64,000 nucleotides of DNA from Cyanobacteria bacterium FACHB-DQ100 (GCA_014695195.1 JACJNW010000028.1:1-64000); one strand, 5' to 3'. Shown: positions 18,123 through 26,322, counted from the stretch's first letter. Notes: generated from the sequence alone by a model not told the origin. Made by a program: numbers and translations.

Positions 18123-18377
18123 ATGGCTTCTCCCACTCGGTTAACCGGATTAGATTTAGTCGATTGCGCCAGAGCAAATGCAAAACAAGGGATTGAAACA
18201 GCCGCAAATCTCTGTGGTTATGGATCGGATTTAGAAGGATTTCGATCGCAGCTAAAACAAGCCTGCGACCATATGCGGATTGAATTTCACGAACTCAGTG
18301 ACTTAGTTAAAGATCAACCGGTCGCTGTGAGTTTAGAGGGTGTAACTGTAGAGCCGGATTCGCCGGGAGAACTTTAA
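18123..18377 (+). CDS. Small conserved-looking hypothetical protein
   Basis: This 84-residue, mostly acidic, helical protein has no signal peptide or membrane segment. Sequences such as LVDCARANAKQGIETAANLCGYG and the C-terminal EPDSPGEL suggest a compact helical fold with a flexible tail. It starts with ATG preceded by TAGGAGTG, a good ribosome binding site, and is followed within 10 bases by a clear terminator, so it is a real transcribed gene. I do not recognise a family or function. It may be the last gene of the unit containing the ligase and the M20 peptidase. Confidence 0.75.
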   Translation: MASPTRLTGLDLVDCARANAKQGIETAANLCGYGSDLEGFRSQLKQACDHMRIEFHELSDLVKDQPVAVSLEGVTVEPDSPGEL

Positions 18378-18386
18378 AAGATAAAA

Positions 18387-18418
18387 CCTCCAATCTCTTG
18401 AAGAAATTGGAGGCTTTT
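18387..18418 (+). terminator. Rho-independent terminator
   Basis: CCTCCAAT at 18387-18394 pairs with ATTGGAGG at 18406-18413, with a further TCTT/AAGA stem inside, followed by CTTTT. The upstream AAAA run makes it usable on the minus strand as well, so it may also end the convergent ndhN transcript. Confidence 0.85.
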
Positions 18419-18443
18419 GGGGATAGGGACAATCGCGATCGCG

Positions 18444-18917
18444 CTAGGCAGCAATGACTTGAGTGAGCGGTGTCCAACGGAAATAGCGCTCTCCGCCCAC
18501 TTCGACCACAACCTTCACACGCGGTTCAATTTTGGGCAGATTTGCCAAATATTCAAGCTCTTGGCTCGATAAAATGTGCCCTTCGATAATCCAGAGCAGC
18601 AAGCCCTTCGATTTTGGGGGCAGTTGGGCAATTTGCGTGGTGACGATCGGCGGAACAAACCAGACATTTCCGACTGCTGCCCCAGAGCCAGTGCTTTTCT
18701 TACCCAAGTGTGCCGGACGAACACCATGCACTCCGGTCAAATAGGCAGCGACATCGCCCAGTCCTCTTGCGCTAATGCTGAGCGACTTGTAGCCCGATGC
18801 GCGAATTCTGCGGCGATACCGACCTTCAAATCCGCCTTCTAGCGGCACATAGGCAGCGATCGCGCCGTGGGTTTCAAGGTCTTTGATCAATTGTCCGCCA
18901 GTGGTGAGAAGTGCCAT
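18444..18917 (-). CDS. ndhN: NAD(P)H-quinone oxidoreductase subunit N
   Basis: This is NdhN, a 157-residue subunit specific to cyanobacterial and chloroplast NDH-1. It sits on the stromal/cytoplasmic side of the thylakoid complex, which carries out cyclic electron flow and respiration. The match is strong through the whole length: MALLTTGGQLIKDLE, YVPLEGGFEGRYRRR, ARGLGDVAAYLTGVHGVRP, LPPKSKGLLLWIIEGHILS and the end GERYFRWTPL. It is a single gene ending opposite the terminator at 18387-18418. Its start codon is followed upstream by the long gap to the MFS remnant. Confidence 0.95.
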   Translation of the reverse strand: MALLTTGGQLIKDLETHGAIAAYVPLEGGFEGRYRRRIRASGYKSLSISARGLGDVAAYLTGVHGVRPAHLGKKSTGSGAAVGNVWFVPPIVTTQIAQLPPKSKGLLLWIIEGHILSSQELEYLANLPKIEPRVKVVVEVGGERYFRWTPLTQVIAA

Positions 18918-19228
18918 GTCGCCCGAACCTTCCTAAACAACGGTATTTACAAACAATATTAAGAGACGCAAAGCATCCATTGATATTTTAGTGGGTTATT
19001 TCCCCTCAAACCTTCAGGAATCTCTATTCCTGTCATAAATTTGTGGGTGGCGGGATGAATTGTGTCGTTCCGATCGTGCTCCAAAAAATTCGATTCTCCA
19101 CCTTCAGCTGGGTGAAACTTTTCAAAAACTGATTGATTGTATACAGTATTCGATTTATTGTCCGGTGTTAGAATACACAGCTATAAAATAGTGTATACAG
19201 TATGCTTTAGCGATAAAATTGCCTTCTA
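18918..19228. promoter_or_regulatory. 311-bp gap with paired TGTATACAGTAT sites
   Basis: No gene is visible. The 12-mer TGTATACAGTAT occurs twice in the same orientation, at 19138-19149 and 19192-19203, 54 bases apart; each holds the 8-bp palindrome TGTATACA. Such sites resemble GntR-type operators. They lie just upstream of the MFS remnant. The left part should hold the ndhN promoter. Confidence 0.5.
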
Positions 19229-19978
19229 CTGGAAAAGCTCATAAATTCAGCTACCGTTCTTCGGCAAAACACGCTCTGGCTGATAACAATCGCTTGCACC
19301 ATTGCAATTGGTAGCCTTTATTACAATCAGCCGCTATTAGCACTAATCAGCGCTGATTTGCAGATTTCGTCTGCTGAGGTAAGTAGCGTTCCAACTTTGA
19401 CGCAGATTAGCTATGCAGTTGGCTTACTGTTGTTTGTGCCGTTGGGCGATCGCGTCGATCGACGTAAGTTAATTGTTGGATTAAGCGGTCTAAATGCGAT
19501 CGCGCCGCCTGACCCTGCAGAATCAGCCAAAGACACCAAAAAAGAGAAAACGCCTGCGATCGCACCGCTCCGCACCGTGATTTTTCAAGTCGGCAAAGCT
19601 CAAACTGCACGCGAGAATCTTGTGCCAACGGTCAAAGGGAAAGAAGCTGTGGTTGAGTTTAGCGAATTCAAACTGCAATCTTCAGACGCTCAGGCTAAAG
19701 TGGTCGCCAACGCTGAAAAACTAATCCCTGCTGCGCTGCTAAAACAGCCTAATCCCCAGTCTGTCATCTTGTTAAATAGCACTGAAAGTGCCGATGTTGC
19801 ACTACTTGCAAACTGGAACTGTACGGCTGATTTTGCAGAAGGAGAAAAGCCCGCTGAATTTGATACCTTAGACGCAGAAGTCGCTGGGCTAGTAGATGTT
19901 GAGCAGCATCCCTACAATGTGGTGAGTATCTTGCCCGCAGAAGTGAAAAAACCTAGCAAGGATTCAGAAGCATCATAA
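19229..19978 (+). pseudogene. Chimeric remnant: MFS transporter N terminus joined to unrelated tail
   Basis: The first part encodes about 85 residues of a major facilitator transporter: a first helix (WLITIACTIAIGSLYYNQPLL), a second (LTQISYAVGLLLFVPLGD) and the loop motif DRVDRRKLIV. At the HIP1 site near 19496 the similarity stops, and the frame continues into about 160 soluble residues, acidic and rich in Ala, Lys and Glu, that I do not recognise. No ATG opens the frame; stops lie at 19208 and 19214, and only CTG or TTG codons are available after them. A transporter with two helices cannot work, so this looks like a deletion fusion. Translation of the tail from TTG 19358 cannot be excluded. 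Confidence 0.65.
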
Positions 19979-20043
19979 GATGCTGGCTTCTACCGGTATG
20001 CGTACCCGCCTTATTTTCCCTTGCATCTCAAAGAGATTTCCCT

Positions 20044-20823
20044 ATGACTGTCAGTGTACCTGAAAAGGAATCCTTCAGCCTCAGCGCCTTTCTAATTAGT
20101 GATGCGCCTGCCCGATTTTTACTCAGTTGGGTAGCTGGATTCGTCGATACGGCTGCATTTATTAGCTTGTTTGGCATCTTTACCGCTCACGTCACCGGAA
20201 ATATTGCCTTAGCAGGTTCCGCTTTCGCCAGTTCTGACCCTCTCACGACGCTGCTTCGGCTCTCGATGTTGCCGATCTTTATGCTGTCTGTGATGGGGAC
20301 ATCGCTGCTAGGGCGACTGTGCCGCAAGCGCAGATGGGCAGTGTTACCAGTATTACTGAGCGCAGAAGCGATCGCCCTCGCTATCTTCATAATGGTCGGA
20401 TTGCAATACTCTAGTACCCTGATTATTGATGCTCAAGATGGCTTGATGTTTCCGATCGCGGCGACCGGCGTGATGGCGATGGGGATTCAGAATGCCTTGA
20501 TGAAAGAAGCAGCTTCTTCGTTTACGGGCTATTTTCCAACCACGGTAATGACCGGAAACTTTACGCAGTTTACGATCGATCTAGTGCAATATTTCAGCGC
20601 AAAACTTTCCAAACAGACCGAAGAAGCGAAAGCCGAGGCAGCAGAGGCGATCGTAAAACTGAAGCGCACGTCGCCCCTGCTGGTTGGATTCTTTCTAGGA
20701 GGAACCGGAGCAGCCTATTTCGTGCCATCGGCAGAGTTTTGGTGTCTCTCGATGCCCTTGCTGATTGTGAGTATGCTGGCAGTCGCCGCTTACATTCAGG
20801 CTGCAAAAACTCAAAATGTTTAA
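20044..20823 (+). CDS. DUF1275 (YoaK-like) membrane protein
   Basis: This 259-residue integral membrane protein probably has six helices. It matches DUF1275 proteins through WVAGFVDTAAFISLFGIFTAH, VTGNIALAGSAFA and later VMAMGIQNALMKEAASSF with VMTGNFTQFTIDL. A charged, Ala/Glu/Lys-rich loop (about residues 183-203) separates the last helices. The family has been proposed to transport small molecules, but no substrate is firmly established. It starts 66 bases after the MFS remnant and ends 20 bases before a small secreted-protein gene with a good ribosome site, so the two downstream genes are probably one operon. Confidence 0.85.
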   Translation: MTVSVPEKESFSLSAFLISDAPARFLLSWVAGFVDTAAFISLFGIFTAHVTGNIALAGSAFASSDPLTTLLRLSMLPIFMLSVMGTSLLGRLCRKRRWAVLPVLLSAEAIALAIFIMVGLQYSSTLIIDAQDGLMFPIAATGVMAMGIQNALMKEAASSFTGYFPTTVMTGNFTQFTIDLVQYFSAKLSKQTEEAKAEAAEAIVKLKRTSPLLVGFFLGGTGAAYFVPSAEFWCLSMPLLIVSMLAVAAYIQAAKTQNV

Positions 20824-20843
20824 CAAAACGAGGAAATGGAACT

Positions 20844-21335
20844 ATGAAACGAATGTTAGTGTCTATGTTTGCCTGCGTGATGCTAGCTGCAAGTTTTGCA
20901 ATCATGCCTGTTGCTCAAGCGACTCCCATGTTGTCTGCGGATGCGCCTGCTGCAACCGTTGATCCGTACACTGAGCTAAAAGCGAAGATTGTACCTGAAC
21001 TGGAAAAGATTCTGACTCCAGATCAGCAAACTCAGCTTGAAGAGGCGATCGCCAATGGAACGAGCTTGAAGAAAGCGTTTAAGTCGGTGTCGCTGACTCC
21101 AGCGCAGAAAAGTCAAGTGGGCATGATGATGAAGTCAGTTCCCAAAGAATATTTCACATCGCTGACTCCAGCGCAGAAGCGGGAACTGTTTATGCAGAAG
21201 AAAGAGTTCTTCATGACCAGCGGTAAGGCGAAAGCAGAAAAAGCGATGAAAGCATCTGCCGCAAAAGTTCCTGACGCAAAAGTTGCAGACACAATTGAAT
21301 CGGCGGAAAAAGCAGTCGAAAAGAGCGCAGATTGA
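20844..21335 (+). CDS. Small secreted or periplasmic protein with two LTPAQK repeats
   Basis: This protein of 163 residues starts at ATG 20844, with GAGGAAA about eight bases upstream. A signal peptide covers about residues 1-25 (MKRMLVSMFACVMLAASFA, cleavage after QA). The mature part is helical and charged. It contains two copies of LTPAQKxxxxMxxK and a further LTPDQQ, a pattern reminiscent of periplasmic Spy/CpxP-type LTxxQ proteins. The C terminus is very rich in Lys and Ala. It probably has a stress or envelope role, but this rests on the LTxxQ pattern only. It follows the DUF1275 gene closely. The longer open frame beginning at 20739 is rejected because it overlaps that gene. Confidence 0.75.
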   Translation: MKRMLVSMFACVMLAASFAIMPVAQATPMLSADAPAATVDPYTELKAKIVPELEKILTPDQQTQLEEAIANGTSLKKAFKSVSLTPAQKSQVGMMMKSVPKEYFTSLTPAQKRELFMQKKEFFMTSGKAKAEKAMKASAAKVPDAKVADTIESAEKAVEKSAD

Positions 21336-21398
21336 TATGAGTTGAGGGTTTCGCATCGATCGATGTTCGCCCCTAAACTTTTCACTGCAATTTTCCAT

Positions 21399-21460
21399 GG
21401 TGTAGAGCTTTAAGGTGTAGAGCTTTAAGGTGTAGAGCTTTAAGGTGTAGAGCTTTAAGG
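21399..21460. repeat. Four exact tandem copies of a 15-bp unit
   Basis: The unit GGTGTAGAGCTTTAA begins at 21399, 21414, 21429 and 21444 without mismatch, with a partial fifth copy (GG). Each unit contains AGCT and TAA. It lies just after a coding gene and before the mobile-like repeat, and looks like a minisatellite formed by slippage. Confidence 0.9.
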
Positions 21461-21531
21461 ATTGAAAATTGCTTTGATCTCAAAGGGTTGCACACGGGGT
21501 TTAGAGGTTTGCTTCGTTGTAAGCGGCTTCT

Positions 21532-21730
21532 GCCCCCTAAATCCCCCACGAGTGAGGGACTTTGAGGAAGTGGAGTTAACTCTCAATCGTGTGGATGATT
21601 TCTTCGAGGACACGACTTAAATTTGACAATTCATAAAGTTAACTAAGGGTGTTGTCTCTACAAGCTAGCCCCTTCAGTCAGAGATGCGATCGCTGCTCGA
21701 AGTCCCCTACTCGTGGGGGATTTAGGGGGC
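21532..21730. repeat. MITE-like element, copy A (about 200 bp)
   Basis: The left end GCCCCCTAAATCCCCCACG (21532 onward) is matched in reverse complement by CGTGGGGGATTTAGGGGGC ending at 21730, with imperfect inverted ends of about 34 bp that each also fold on themselves. Related pairs occur at 41588, 43127 and 57886, and a half copy at 54670. No reading frame for a transposase is inside. Confidence 0.8.
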
Positions 21731-21767
21731 TTCCCGCATCTATAATCGCTAGCGGACTCGTATCCGC

Positions 21768-22769
21768 TTAGTTCTTCTTACCCACAATCTCACGCACCCG
21801 ATAAATCGGGCGACCTTGCGATTCGTGATACGTCCGCATCGAAATCTCTGCCAAAAGCCCAAAGCTAAACAGATTCAACCCCGCAAGAAACAATACAACC
21901 GCAAGAATTAACAAAGGGCGCTGTCCGATATCCTCACCCAACCCCAGCTTCAAAAACACCAAGTAAAGCCCGATCGTGACTCCCGACAGAAGCGACAATA
22001 AGCCAAACAGTCCAAAAACGTGCATCGGGCGCGTGAGGAATTTCCGCATAAACGAAACCGTCAGCAAATCCATCACCACGCGGAAGGTGCGATCGAGTCC
22101 GTATTTGCTCTTGCCAAACTGCCGCGCATGATGCTTTACCGGGATTTCTGCGATTCTTGCACCTTCGATGAATGCTAATGCAGGTAAAAACCGATGCAGT
22201 TCCCCGTACAGGTTCATATCAGCAACGAGTTCCGATCGATACGCCTTTAGCGAGCAGCCATAATCATGCAATCGCACTCCGGTGACGCGCCCGATCAGCC
22301 AGTTTGCAATCTTCGACGGCAAGACACGGGTTAGCGAAGCGTCCTGGCGATTTTTGCGCCAACCGCTTACAAGATCGTATCCCTCGTTCAATTTGGCTAA
22401 CAGATTCGGAATGTCGCTTGGATCGTTCTGCAAATCGCCATCGAGCGTCACAATAACCTTGCCGATCGCCTGTCCAAATCCGGCTGCCATTGCCGGAGTC
22501 TGTCCATAATTGCGGCGCAAAATGACTGCTTTTAGATCATCTCGAAGCTGTGCCTGTTGTTTGAGTAGCGCGTCTGAGCCATCGCGAGAACCATCATCCA
22601 CACAGATAATTTCATAGCTCAGTGCCGCATCTCTTAAACTCGTGGAAATCGCACTAATCAACCTTGGAATACTCTCCACTTCGTTGTAAATCGGAACCAC
22701 GACCGAAACATCGGGCTGAACCGTGGAACCAAGCGCGATCGACAATTCACTAGAAATTACTGGCTTCAT
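21768..22769 (-). CDS. Family 2 glycosyltransferase, polyprenyl-phosphate type
   Basis: This protein of 333 residues resembles DPM1/Gtr/ArnC-like enzymes that load a sugar from a nucleotide onto a polyprenyl phosphate at the membrane. It shows VSVVVPIYNEVESIP, VDDGSRDGS, the metal-binding LDGDLQNDPSD, and GCSLKAYR with HRFLPALA. Two C-terminal membrane helices follow (about residues 235-257 and 270-292). I chose the ATG at 22769 (MKPVISSELS); the upstream ATG at 22793 adds eight residues. It probably serves lipopolysaccharide, lipid or protein glycosylation. The sugar cannot be read from the sequence. It stands alone on the minus strand. Confidence 0.88.
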   Translation of the reverse strand: MKPVISSELSIALGSTVQPDVSVVVPIYNEVESIPRLISAISTSLRDAALSYEIICVDDGSRDGSDALLKQQAQLRDDLKAVILRRNYGQTPAMAAGFGQAIGKVIVTLDGDLQNDPSDIPNLLAKLNEGYDLVSGWRKNRQDASLTRVLPSKIANWLIGRVTGVRLHDYGCSLKAYRSELVADMNLYGELHRFLPALAFIEGARIAEIPVKHHARQFGKSKYGLDRTFRVVMDLLTVSFMRKFLTRPMHVFGLFGLLSLLSGVTIGLYLVFLKLGLGEDIGQRPLLILAVVLFLAGLNLFSFGLLAEISMRTYHESQGRPIYRVREIVGKKN

Positions 22770-22848
22770 GAAGGCTAAACAATACACAGCCAAGACTCAG
22801 CTTAGGACATCTTGATCCTTTGAGGACGATTTTGCTCGAATTAGGTTG

Positions 22849-22900
22849 CTTTGTCTTAGATTTTTTTGTTTTAGATTTTTTGTTTTAGATTTCTTTGTCT
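22849..22900. repeat. T-rich tandem repeat, unit 14-15 bp, about 3.5 copies
   Basis: The pattern TTTGTYTTAGATTT repeats with its G at 22853, 22868, 22882 and 22897. The last part overlaps the 3' end of the YbaK-type gene, so its final codons (about QDKEI and the stop) are read from repeat sequence. Slippage here would change the C terminus of that protein. Confidence 0.75.
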
Positions 22901-23364
22901 TGTGCGATCGCGCCCACAGTCCCTTTCACGGCTCGAAGGTAATCGCTTGGAGCGAGTAGAATCTGTAGCCCTCGCATTCCCGCAGAAATCGAAACCACAT
23001 CAAATAATTCAATCAGTTCATCGACATAAACTGGGTAATCTTTTTTGCAAGCGAGAGCCGTTACGCCGCCGCGAATGTATCCGGTGAGCGGTTGAACTTC
23101 CTTAAGGGGTGCTGTTTCAACTTTGCGATTGCCTGACAATTTTGCTAATGCCTTGAGATCAAGCTGCATATTACCCCCAATCACCGCAAGGCAAATCCCA
23201 TTGCGATCGCCCCGTGCCACCAGCGTTTTAAACACCTGTTCGGATGGAAGTCCAATCTTTTCTGCAACCGCTTCCGCTGCTAGATTGTCAGGATCGACCT
23301 CGTATTCTCTCAGTTCATAAGCGATGCCCAAATTGTCTAAAACGCGAACCGCATTCGTTTTCAT
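22885..23364 (-). CDS. YbaK/EbsC-type Cys-tRNA(Pro)/Cys-tRNA(Cys) deacylase
   Basis: This 159-residue editing domain removes amino acids wrongly attached to tRNA, typically cysteine from tRNA-Pro. The family motifs are visible: MKTNAVRVLDNLGIAYELREY, the substrate-pocket lysine in SEQVFKTLVARGD, LAVIGGNMQLDLKALAKLSG, TGYIRGGVTAL and the closing SISAGMRGLQILLAPSDYL. I chose ATG 23364, which gives the family start; an in-frame ATG eight codons earlier is possible. The 3' end lies in a T-rich tandem repeat. It is divergent from the solute-binding protein gene, 88 bases away. Confidence 0.9.
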   Translation of the reverse strand: MKTNAVRVLDNLGIAYELREYEVDPDNLAAEAVAEKIGLPSEQVFKTLVARGDRNGICLAVIGGNMQLDLKALAKLSGNRKVETAPLKEVQPLTGYIRGGVTALACKKDYPVYVDELIELFDVVSISAGMRGLQILLAPSDYLRAVKGTVGAIAQDKEI

Positions 23365-23452
23365 ACGTAGTTTAGAGTTGCGAAACAATGAATTTGTAAC
23401 ATTGGCAACACGTCATGGGAAGTCTACAAAAAGACCTTTCGTGTGATCCATC

Positions 23453-24349
23453 ATGGTGGCTCGTAGACGTTTTATTCTTCAAGCTGGAGCAAGTCTTCTC
23501 GTAACGGCAGGAGTTCAGGGCTGTCTGCAAACTTCCCAAATCTCGACTCAGAACCAATCCACTCTCAAAGTTAGCAAAACTCTAGCAGACCAAATTCAGG
23601 AGCGGGGACACCTCAAGATAGTGACCGAAGACGACTACCCGCCGTTTGAATTTCTGCTTAACGGTAAGCCCACAGGCTTTAATCATGAATTATTAACACG
23701 ACTACAGCAAGCCGTTCCTTTCGAGATTCAGCAGGAGATTATGCCTTGGCAGGGACTTCTGCCTGGGGTGGAGCAGGGCAAATATGATGTCGCACTTACG
23801 GCCGTTGGAATTACCGACGATCGCGCCAAATTTCTCGACTTTACAAGCCCGATTGCAGAATCGACGATCGCTTATATCAAACGCAAAGATGACAACTCGA
23901 TTCAAGCAATCAAGTCCCTTTCGGGGAAAGTGCTGGGCGTACAGCAGGGCGGCGTATCGATGGCTGCTATCCCTGACTTAGAAGCCACTTTAAAAGAGCA
24001 AGGAGGCAGACTCGGAACGGTCAAACAGTACCGGGGGTTTGCAGAAGCGTATCAAGACTTGCTCAACAAAAAATTGGATGCAGTTCTTCACAATATTGTG
24101 TCTCTGTCTGTATTAGTCGATGAAAAACCTGCCATTTTTGCGCTGGGAGAGCGAGTCAGCCGCAAATCTTATGCAGCTTGGGCGGTGAAAAAAGGCAACC
24201 GGGAGCTATTAGACCTGTTAAACCAATTTTTGCAGCAGCAGCGCGAGCAAGGAGAACTGAAAAAGCTTCAGCAGGACTGGCTCAGAATTACGTTCGAGCA
24301 TCTCCCCAAAGAACCGCGCTTACCTGGCGATCGTCCCATTCCATCCTGA
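23453..24349 (+). CDS. Family 3 solute-binding lipoprotein, polar amino acid type
   Basis: This 298-residue protein binds a polar amino acid or similar solute outside the inner membrane. The N terminus has an Arg-rich start (MVARRRF), a hydrophobic stretch and a lipobox (GVQGC, Cys24). The mature part shows GHLKIVTEDDYPPFEFLLNG, then VALTAVGITDDRAKFLDFTSPI, and LSGKVLGVQQGGVS, all family 3 features. No permease or ATPase gene is adjacent. Instead a dCache sensor kinase begins 26 bases after its stop. This suggests that it feeds a signal to that kinase rather than, or as well as, to a transporter encoded elsewhere. Confidence 0.9.
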   Translation: MVARRRFILQAGASLLVTAGVQGCLQTSQISTQNQSTLKVSKTLADQIQERGHLKIVTEDDYPPFEFLLNGKPTGFNHELLTRLQQAVPFEIQQEIMPWQGLLPGVEQGKYDVALTAVGITDDRAKFLDFTSPIAESTIAYIKRKDDNSIQAIKSLSGKVLGVQQGGVSMAAIPDLEATLKEQGGRLGTVKQYRGFAEAYQDLLNKKLDAVLHNIVSLSVLVDEKPAIFALGERVSRKSYAAWAVKKGNRELLDLLNQFLQQQREQGELKKLQQDWLRITFEHLPKEPRLPGDRPIPS

Positions 24350-24375
24350 ACTACTTTTTCGTTGTGTTCCGACTC

Positions 24376-26211
24376 ATGAAATTTACTCTACGAAAATTTG
24401 CGTTGCGTCACCGTGATATTTTGATGCGATCATTGACGGTTAGCCTGATTCTGTCGATTAGTGGTGGTGCTTGCTATAGCTATCAGTTAGTCCGGAACAC
24501 GCTGTTAGCAAGCTTAAAGAAAAATGCTTTTTTAGAGCTTGCTCAAGGTCGAGAAAGCCTCGATCGCTGGCTCTCCAATCAAAAAATTCATGTAGAAACC
24601 CTAGCCAATACTGATCAGGTGCGATCGCTGGATTGGGCTAAAACAGAACCCTACCTCAAATCAGAAACACTGCGGTTTAGTGATGTCTATGCCATCGCTA
24701 TTGCTAGACCCGATGGATGGCGCAACGTGATTGGGGGTAAACCTGCAAATATTGCCGATCGCGTCTTTTTTCAAAAAGCAATGACAGGCATCACGAATGT
24801 CAGCGATCCGCTGATTAGCCGAGCCAATCAAACTCCCAGTTTGGCGATCGCGGCTCCGATTCGTGAGGGTTTTGACACGAATAGCCCACCGATTGGAGAA
24901 ATCCATAGCCTGGTCACCTTAGAGCGCATTAATCGGGTCATTAGCAGTTTGGAATACGGCAAAAATAGCTATGCCTTTGCGATCGATTCCCAAGGGCGGG
25001 TTGTGGCTCATGCCAATCCAGCCTTTGGTTTTGGGAAGACTCAAGCCCAAGATACCCAATTGCTAGAAATCATTCAGCACATTCCCAAGAACAAACAAGG
25101 CATTGAGTTAATCAAAGTCGGAAACCAAACTCAATATCTCGCTCATCTGCCGCTGCAAGAAGCAAACTGGTTTGTAGCATTATTGATTCCAAGAGAGAAC
25201 ATCGAATCTCAGTTGCAGTACCTAGATAGTATTGCTCTAACTGTTGCCGGACTGGCGATCGCGTTATTGGTGATTCTCGGACGAATTCAGTTGATTGAGC
25301 AGGGACATCTGAAAAAATCAAATGAACTTCTGGAGAAGCGGGTGACAGAACGGACAGCAGAGCTATCCAGCGCGATCGAACAAATTCAACAATCCCAAAT
25401 TTGGATGATCCAGAATGAAAAGATGTCTGCGCTGGGAAATTTAGTCGCGGGAGTCGCGCATGAGATCAATAACCCAGTGAATTTCATTCATGGCAATCTT
25501 ACCTATGTCAATAGGTACGCTGAGGATCTTTTGCATTTAATCCATCTTTATCAGGAACAGTTTCCTGATTCATCAGAGCCGATTCAGCATTATCTACAAG
25601 AAATTGATTTTGAGTTTCTAGCCGGGGATTTACCAAAAATGCTGACTTCGATGCGGATGGGAACGGATCGTATCAGGCAGATTGTTCTGTCTCTGCGGAA
25701 CTTTTCGCGGCTAGATGAAGCAGAGGTCAAACCCGTTGATATCCATGAAGGAATTGATAACACGCTGCTGATTTTGCAACATCGTTTGAAGGCCACTGCC
25801 GATCGCACTGCGGTTGAGGTGATCAAAGAGTATGGAGATCTACCTTTAGTCGCCTGTTATGTGAGCCAACTCAATCAGGTCTTTATGAATATTCTGGTGA
25901 ATGCTCTGGATGCGATGGAAGATCAGCGCAGCGCAAAGTTACCCACAAGCTGCACGATTCGGATTAGGACTCAAACGCTGAATCAAGGAATGGTACAAAT
26001 TGCGATCGCTGATCAGGGTTTAGGTATGACTCCGGAGGCGCAACAGCGAATTTTTGATCCGTTTTTTACAACAAAGCCCGTGGGCAAAGGCACAGGCATG
26101 GGAATGTCGATCAGTTATCAAATCGTGACGGAACGGCATCAGGGTAAATTGTACTGCGTGTCCCAGCTTGGGGAGGGCACAGAATTCTTTGTTGAAATTC
26201 CTATACAGTAG
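24376..26211 (+). CDS. dCache-domain sensor histidine kinase
   Basis: This 611-residue membrane kinase has a first membrane helix at about 18-38 and an extracytoplasmic double Cache domain at about 40-280 (SDVYAIAIARPDGWRN, IADRVFFQKAMTG, LAIAAPIREG). A second membrane helix lies at about 286-306 and a coiled coil follows (LEKRVTERTAELSSAIEQ). The phospho-accepting domain has His362 (GVAHEINNPVNFIHGN), and the ATPase domain has GKGTGMGMSIS. There is no receiver on it. dCache domains bind amino acids and similar small ligands directly or with a binding protein. The gene directly follows a family 3 binding protein, so the pair probably senses an external amino acid. The ATG at 24376 fits the first helix. 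The longer frame overlapping the previous gene is rejected. Confidence 0.92.
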   Translation: MKFTLRKFALRHRDILMRSLTVSLILSISGGACYSYQLVRNTLLASLKKNAFLELAQGRESLDRWLSNQKIHVETLANTDQVRSLDWAKTEPYLKSETLRFSDVYAIAIARPDGWRNVIGGKPANIADRVFFQKAMTGITNVSDPLISRANQTPSLAIAAPIREGFDTNSPPIGEIHSLVTLERINRVISSLEYGKNSYAFAIDSQGRVVAHANPAFGFGKTQAQDTQLLEIIQHIPKNKQGIELIKVGNQTQYLAHLPLQEANWFVALLIPRENIESQLQYLDSIALTVAGLAIALLVILGRIQLIEQGHLKKSNELLEKRVTERTAELSSAIEQIQQSQIWMIQNEKMSALGNLVAGVAHEINNPVNFIHGNLTYVNRYAEDLLHLIHLYQEQFPDSSEPIQHYLQEIDFEFLAGDLPKMLTSMRMGTDRIRQIVLSLRNFSRLDEAEVKPVDIHEGIDNTLLILQHRLKATADRTAVEVIKEYGDLPLVACYVSQLNQVFMNILVNALDAMEDQRSAKLPTSCTIRIRTQTLNQGMVQIAIADQGLGMTPEAQQRIFDPFFTTKPVGKGTGMGMSISYQIVTERHQGKLYCVSQLGEGTEFFVEIPIQ

Positions 26212-26290
26212 CGTCGATCGCTCCATTGCATAGAGCGGTGAGTTCAGTCATTGCCTCTACGTCTCGGTCATGCTTGTTGCCGCTTATCTT

Positions 26291-26322
26291 CACCCGTGAG
26301 GCGGATCGCTCCGCTCTGGGTG
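26291..26322. promoter_or_regulatory. Two-tier hairpin upstream of vipp1
   Basis: CACCC (26291) pairs with GGGTG (26318-26322), and inside it GCGGA pairs with TCCGC around a TCGC loop. It lies between the sensor kinase stop and vipp1, about 65 bases before the vipp1 start. It could be a weak terminator for the kinase or a leader structure of vipp1. Confidence 0.4.

Larger units (their letters stand above)
21336..21767. other. 432-bp gene-free region rich in repeats
   Basis: Between the small secreted protein and the glycosyltransferase there is no credible gene. It holds a four-copy 15-bp tandem repeat (21399-21460) and a 200-bp element with long inverted ends (21532-21730), each listed separately. 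Confidence 0.7.

Noticed and set aside
21336-21767. CRISPR array suggested by regular repeats
   Set aside because: The repeats are direct 15-bp units without spacers and an inverted-end element; no repeat-spacer pattern is present.
24178-24375. Long N-terminal extension of the dCache kinase
   Set aside because: It overlaps the solute-binding protein gene in another frame; ATG 24376 just before the membrane helix is the better start.
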